A DNA stretch of 8,622 bases. It comes from Clostridiaceae bacterium (GTDB taxonomy: Bacteria > Bacillota > Clostridia > Saccharofermentanales > UBA5734). The stretch lies in NCBI GenBank assembly GCA_012729935.1, contig JAAYBY010000224.1:1-8622 (forward strand). Direction: 5' to 3'. The translations under genes and the position numbers were made by a program. The notes beneath the pieces were generated by a model. That model worked only from the letters and a program-made list of their open reading frames with translations. It was not told the origin of the DNA and ran no database searches. The stretch's first letter is position 1; every line of letters begins with the position of its first letter. Shown here piece after piece: positions 5,497-8,622 of this stretch.

Positions 5497-7449
5497 GTGA
5501 AAAACGTGACAGCGGCATTATCAGCAAGTGGTGCTTATCTGGCGGGCGAATACGATATTATTGTCATCGGCACCGGACATGCCGGATGCGAAGCGGCGCT
5601 CGCTAGCGCCCGGCTGGGCCGGCAGACGCTGATTCTGGGGATGAATCTCGACACTGTTGCCAATATGCCGTGTAATCCGAATATTGGCGGCACGGCTAAA
5701 GGACAACTGGTTCGGGAAATTGATGCGCTCGGTGGGGAAATGGGTCGTGCTGCTGACCGCGCCATGATTCAGTTCAGAATGCTGAATGCATCACGAGGCC
5801 CTGCCGTTCTGTCGCCCAGAGCTCAGATTGATCGGCGCCTTTACCAGCAGATCATGAAGGAGACACTCGAAAAAACGGAACGATTGGACGTACGTCAGGG
5901 AGAAGTGATTGAACTGCTGGTTGATGCCGACGGACACGAACTGCGGATTGAGGGCGTTCGTCTGCGGACCGAAGCAATCTATCGATGCAAGTCGGTCATT
6001 CTGGCGACCGGCACATTTCTGGAAAGCCGGATCATCATCGGTGACTGCCAGTATTCAGGCGGGCCGGACAGCCAGTTTGCAGCACATGGTTTGTCCGAAT
6101 CCTTGAGAGATCTTGGTCTTTTGTTACAACGCTTTAAAACGGGAACACCGGCACGTATCAATCGAAGGAGTGTCGATTTTACGCCGATGGAGCAACAGGA
6201 TGGTGATCCGATACCGTTTGCGTTTTCGTATGAAAATGAAGAAAACCCGCCCATCAACCCTGATGAGCAGATTCCCTGCTATCTCACGTGGACAACACCG
6301 CAAACACGTGCGGTCATTGAACAAAATCTGGATCGTTCACCTCTGCTAAGCGGAGTAATTGAAGGAGTCGGACCGCGCTACTGTCCGTCCATTGAGGATA
6401 AATACGTGAAATTCCCGGACAAGGAACGGCATCAGATTTTCCTGGAACCAATGGGAAGAAACACTGAAGAGATGTATTTACAAGGATTATCCAGCAGTAT
6501 GCCTGAAGACGTTCAATTGATCATGGTCAGATCATTGCCGGGACTTCAGTCGGCACGTATCATGCGGAGTGCCTACGCGATCGAGTATGACTGCCTTGAT
6601 CCGCGTTTGCTGCAGATGAGCCTTGAGGTTCGCGGCATAACCGGGTTATTTTCAGCCGGTCAGATCAACGGGACATCCGGTTATGAAGAAGCTGCCGGAC
6701 AAGGCCTAATAGCCGGAATCAATGCAGTCCGCAAGTTAAACGACGAAGAGCCTGTCATCCTTGATCGATCCCAGGCGTATATCGGTGTCTTGATCGACGA
6801 TCTGATCACCAAGGGGACGACAGAACCCTATCGCATGATGACTGCCCGTGCGGAGTACCGTCTCGTACTCCGTCAGGATAATGCAGACGCCCGGCTGACA
6901 CCGATCGGCAGGTCTGTCGGTCTGATCGATCAGGCGCGCTGGGATCATTTTCAAATAAAACAAGAACGTATTCAAACCGAAATTGAACGTTGCCGAAACA
7001 TCCGGATTCGTCCTTCAGCCGAGTCGGATGCTGTGATGCGTTCACTGGGAACCGTCCCCTTGCGCCAGCCGGCCAGTCTGGCAGACTTACTGAAGCGTCC
7101 TGAGATTCATTATGAAGATCTCGAAGTTCTCGATCCGGACAGACCGTCATTGAGCCGTGTTGAACAGACTGCTGTGGAAGTAAGCATTAAATATGAAGGA
7201 TATATCCGGCTTGAAGAAGAACGGATTGGTCAATTTCGAAAACTGGAACGGAAATCGATCCCCGACAGTATTGATTACCGGCTCATCAAAGGGCTCCGGA
7301 TTGAGGCGCAGCAAAAACTCAGTCGACAGCGTCCGATTTCTATCGGACAGGCGAAACGGATTTCAGGCGTCTCACCGGCAGATTTGGCCGTTTTGCTGAT
7401 TTATCTGCAAAGCCTCAAGCGGGACGATGAGGAGGGAAAGCGTGGCTGA
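5497..7449 (+). CDS. mnmG: tRNA uridine-5-carboxymethylaminomethyl modification enzyme MnmG (GidA)
   Basis: A 650-residue FAD enzyme that works in complex with MnmE on tRNA wobble U34, using FAD/NADH and a methylene unit from folate. The Rossmann FAD motif GTGHAGCEAA is at residues 25-34, after a short N-terminal extension of about 17 residues. Other family blocks are NMPCNPNIGGTAKGQLVREI (56-75), SRGPAVLSPRAQ (99-110), FKTGTPARI (213-221), GPRYCPSIEDKYVKFP (292-307, with a conserved Cys) and QINGTSGYEEAAGQG (389-403). The C-terminal helical part that contacts MnmE and tRNA ends in QAKRISGVSPADLAVLLIYL (618-637). The length is normal (620-650). The GTG start at 5497 sits seven bases after AGGAGG (5484-5489). 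It follows mnmE by 43 bases, and its last eight bases overlap the rsmG start, so the three genes are most likely co-expressed. Confidence 0.97.
   Translation: MKNVTAALSASGAYLAGEYDIIVIGTGHAGCEAALASARLGRQTLILGMNLDTVANMPCNPNIGGTAKGQLVREIDALGGEMGRAADRAMIQFRMLNASRGPAVLSPRAQIDRRLYQQIMKETLEKTERLDVRQGEVIELLVDADGHELRIEGVRLRTEAIYRCKSVILATGTFLESRIIIGDCQYSGGPDSQFAAHGLSESLRDLGLLLQRFKTGTPARINRRSVDFTPMEQQDGDPIPFAFSYENEENPPINPDEQIPCYLTWTTPQTRAVIEQNLDRSPLLSGVIEGVGPRYCPSIEDKYVKFPDKERHQIFLEPMGRNTEEMYLQGLSSSMPEDVQLIMVRSLPGLQSARIMRSAYAIEYDCLDPRLLQMSLEVRGITGLFSAGQINGTSGYEEAAGQGLIAGINAVRKLNDEEPVILDRSQAYIGVLIDDLITKGTTEPYRMMTARAEYRLVLRQDNADARLTPIGRSVGLIDQARWDHFQIKQERIQTEIERCRNIRIRPSAESDAVMRSLGTVPLRQPASLADLLKRPEIHYEDLEVLDPDRPSLSRVEQTAVEVSIKYEGYIRLEEERIGQFRKLERKSIPDSIDYRLIKGLRIEAQQKLSRQRPISIGQAKRISGVSPADLAVLLIYLQSLKRDDEEGKRG
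7430..7436 (+). promoter_or_regulatory. Ribosome binding site that fixes the rsmG start
   Basis: AGGAGGG lies inside the last codons of mnmG and ends five bases before GTG 7442. The alternative ATG at 7427 overlaps the site's upstream edge and has no binding site of its own, so GTG 7442 is chosen, giving an eight-base overlap with mnmG. Confidence 0.8.
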
Positions 7450-8182
7450 AACCATCCGGGAGTGGATCGATGATGTAATTGAAAGGATGCAGCTGCAAAT
7501 ATCAGAACAAAGCCGCAGTCAGCTGATTCAGTATGTTGATCTGTTAAAAGAGTGGAATAAGCAGTTTAATCTGACGCGTGTGACGGATGATGAAGGCATC
7601 GCTGTCCGCCACATCATGGATTCCTTGACACTGCTGCCCTATCTGGATCAGATCACAGCTGACACTGAGGTGGGCGCTTGTCGATCGATGGTTGATGTCG
7701 GTACCGGTGCCGGATTTCCCGGTTTGCCAATCAAGATTCTGCGGCCGGACTGGTCGATCGTGCTCATCGATTCGCTGTCAAAACGTATCCGGTTTCTCAA
7801 CGAGGTCATCGAAAACCTGCAGCTGCAAACGATCAGAACCTGGCATGGCCGCGCTGAAGATGCCGGTAGAAACCAGCTCTTTCGTGAGCGGTTTGATGTG
7901 GCCACGGCCAGAGCAGTGGCACCGTTGTCCGTCTTGTCCGAATATTGCCTGCCATTGGTACAGCCAGGCGGATATTTTCTGGCGATGAAGGGCAGGATTG
8001 AATCAGAGTGGCCGGCCGGACAACGGTCAGTTACGCTGATGGGTGGACGGCTCGAACGTAGTGATACCATGCTGCTGCCGGGGACAGATATGAATCGCGC
8101 TATTCTGGTTATCCGTAAAATAGAAAAGACACCCGATACCTATCCGCGTAAAGCGGGGCGCCCGGAAAAATCCCCGCTTTAG
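7442..8182 (+). CDS. rsmG: 16S rRNA (guanine-527-N7) methyltransferase RsmG (GidB)
   Basis: A 246-residue SAM-dependent methyltransferase that makes m7G527 in the 530 loop of 16S rRNA; in several bacteria its loss gives low-level streptomycin resistance. Seen: LLKEWNKQFNLTRV near residues 34-47 and RHIMDSL near 56-62, the SAM-binding motif DVGTGAGFPGLPIKI (85-99), SLSKRIRFLNEV (111-122), HGRAED (135-140), FDVATARAVAPL (151-162) and the conserved tail IRKIEKTPDTYPRKAGRPEK (224-243) followed by SPL. The length matches the family (about 210-250). It follows mnmG with an eight-base overlap, the usual gidA-gidB arrangement. The last codons and the stop also encode the stem of a hairpin (8149-8181). 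After this gene the expected noc/parA/parB genes are absent and gyrA follows. Confidence 0.96.
   Translation: MAETIREWIDDVIERMQLQISEQSRSQLIQYVDLLKEWNKQFNLTRVTDDEGIAVRHIMDSLTLLPYLDQITADTEVGACRSMVDVGTGAGFPGLPIKILRPDWSIVLIDSLSKRIRFLNEVIENLQLQTIRTWHGRAEDAGRNQLFRERFDVATARAVAPLSVLSEYCLPLVQPGGYFLAMKGRIESEWPAGQRSVTLMGGRLERSDTMLLPGTDMNRAILVIRKIEKTPDTYPRKAGRPEKSPL
8149..8181 (+). terminator. Hairpin over the rsmG stop codon, possible terminator
   Basis: TAAAGCGGGG (8149-8158) pairs perfectly with CCCCGCTTTA (8172-8181), ten pairs around a 13-base loop. The stem is stable, but only three T follow its GC core, so it may be a weak terminator that separates the rsmG operon from the gyrA unit, or a 3'-end stabiliser. 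It encodes the conserved C-terminal residues of RsmG, so part of the sequence is constrained by protein. Confidence 0.5.
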
Positions 8183-8202
8183 TGCCTGCCTGACAGAAAA
8201 TA

Positions 8203-8211
8203 TGGTATAAT
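8203..8211 (+). promoter_or_regulatory. Extended -10 promoter of gyrA
   Basis: TGGTATAAT (8203-8211) is a perfect extended -10 element: TG, one base, then TATAAT. No good -35 is found at 17-18 bases; CTGACA at 8190-8195 is too close (10-base spacing). Extended -10 promoters can work without a strong -35. Transcription would start near 8218 and leave a leader of about 37 bases. This gives gyrA expression independent of the upstream operon. Confidence 0.7.
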
Positions 8212-8238
8212 AGATTAGATATGCGAGTTCGAAAAAGC

Positions 8239-8244
8239 AGGAGG
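8239..8244 (+). promoter_or_regulatory. Ribosome binding site that fixes the gyrA start
   Basis: AGGAGG lies 10 bases before ATG 8255. The in-frame ATG at 8246 is only one base after the box, too close for initiation, so 8255 is the likely start. Confidence 0.8.
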
Positions 8245-8254
8245 TATGACACCC

Positions 8255-8622
8255 ATGGCCGACCAGCTGGATAACGGTGCCGCGAAAGGCAAAGCCGATC
8301 CAAAAGAATTACAACAACGTAAAGAAGCAGCGATTGACGCCGCTTTTCAAAATCCGAATAACACAATCATTCCAGTCGATCTTGAAGAGGAAATGAAAAG
8401 ATCATTTATCGATTATGCGATGAGTGTTATTTCTGACCGCGCGCTCCCTGATGTGCGTGACGGTCTTAAACCCGTTCATCGCCGTATTCTGTACTCGATG
8501 TTCACACAAGGGTTTACACCCGAAAAACCGTATCGGAAATGCGCGACCACCGTCGGTGATGTCCTGGGACGTTTTCATCCGCATGGTGACGCGGCCGTGT
8601 ACGATTCGCTTGTCCGACTGGC
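8255..8622 (+). CDS. gyrA: DNA gyrase subunit A, 3' end cut by the window
   Basis: The first 122 complete codons of GyrA, the DNA-cleaving and rejoining subunit of gyrase (A2B2 with GyrB), are visible; the catalytic Tyr lies outside. FIDYAMSVISDRALPDVRDG (51-70) followed by LKPVHRRILYSM identifies GyrA rather than ParC, which usually has a different sequence around ALPxxxDGLKP. KPYRKCATTVGDVLGRFHPH (91-110) is the start of the quinolone-resistance region and has the clostridial KCATTVGDVLGR form. At the position of E. coli Ser83 there is Ala113 (HPHGDAAVYD); Asp117 matches E. coli Asp87. A charged, low-complexity extension of about 35 residues precedes the conserved PVDLEEEMKRSFIDYAMS start. 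gyrB does not precede it. It has its own extended -10 promoter. Confidence 0.96.
   Translation, partial: MADQLDNGAAKGKADPKELQQRKEAAIDAAFQNPNNTIIPVDLEEEMKRSFIDYAMSVISDRALPDVRDGLKPVHRRILYSMFTQGFTPEKPYRKCATTVGDVLGRFHPHGDAAVYDSLVRL

Noticed and set aside
7648..8070. Long minus-strand open frame opposite rsmG, and similar ones opposite rnpA, yidC and mnmG
   Set aside because: They lie entirely opposite strongly identified genes, show no family motifs and have no convincing ribosome binding site; they are shadows of the coding strand.
1..8622. Search for CRISPR arrays, transposons, toxin-antitoxin pairs, tRNAs or other accessory systems
   Set aside because: No regularly spaced repeats, transposase-like ORFs, terminal inverted repeats or cloverleaf sequences were seen; nearly all sequence is explained by conserved housekeeping genes.

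Overview
The window is a stretch of bacterial chromosome of roughly 50% GC, with every convincing gene on the + strand. The gene order rpmH-rnpA-yidD-yidC-jag-mnmE-mnmG-rsmG is the conserved block found beside the replication origin in many Bacillota. The short L34, the YidC form (no large periplasmic domain, a positively charged cytoplasmic loop), the Jag/KhpB protein and the GyrA N-terminus all look like class Clostridia. I cannot name the genus from the sequence. A lineage in or near the Oscillospirales-type clostridia is only a guess.

Layout. Positions 1-1031 hold the 3' part of a CapA/PgsA-type metallophosphatase-fold protein whose start lies outside the window. Positions 1032-1239 are non-coding and end in a near-consensus sigma-A promoter that drives rpmH (ribosomal protein L34, 1240-1374). 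A strong intrinsic terminator directly after the rpmH stop codon probably reduces transcription into rnpA (RNase P protein, 1450-1836). The rnpA stop overlaps the yidD start (1833-2042). yidC (2123-3169) and jag/khpB (3203-3913) follow. A 103-base gap with a 13-bp hairpin separates jag from mnmE (4017-5453). mnmG (5497-7449) and rsmG (7442-8182) come next, with rsmG overlapping the end of mnmG. A second promoter, of the extended -10 type, then precedes gyrA (from 8255, running off the right edge).

How the genes fit together. The block makes parts of the translation and membrane-insertion machinery: a ribosomal protein (RpmH), tRNA 5' processing (RnpA), membrane protein insertion (YidD, YidC), an RNA-binding regulator of envelope growth (Jag/KhpB), wobble-uridine modification of tRNA (MnmE with MnmG) and 16S rRNA G527 methylation (RsmG). 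GyrA is the DNA gyrase A subunit. Co-transcription from rpmH to rsmG is plausible, with internal hairpins adjusting the levels.

I found no mobile element, CRISPR array, tRNA, rRNA or novel defence or biosynthetic system. The region is mostly ordinary housekeeping. The points worth a second look are the rearranged surroundings (capA where dnaA/oriC is often found, gyrA directly after rsmG), a non-canonical G4 motif in MnmE (Ser instead of Asn), an Ala at the main quinolone-contact position of GyrA, and several RNA hairpins placed at gene boundaries.
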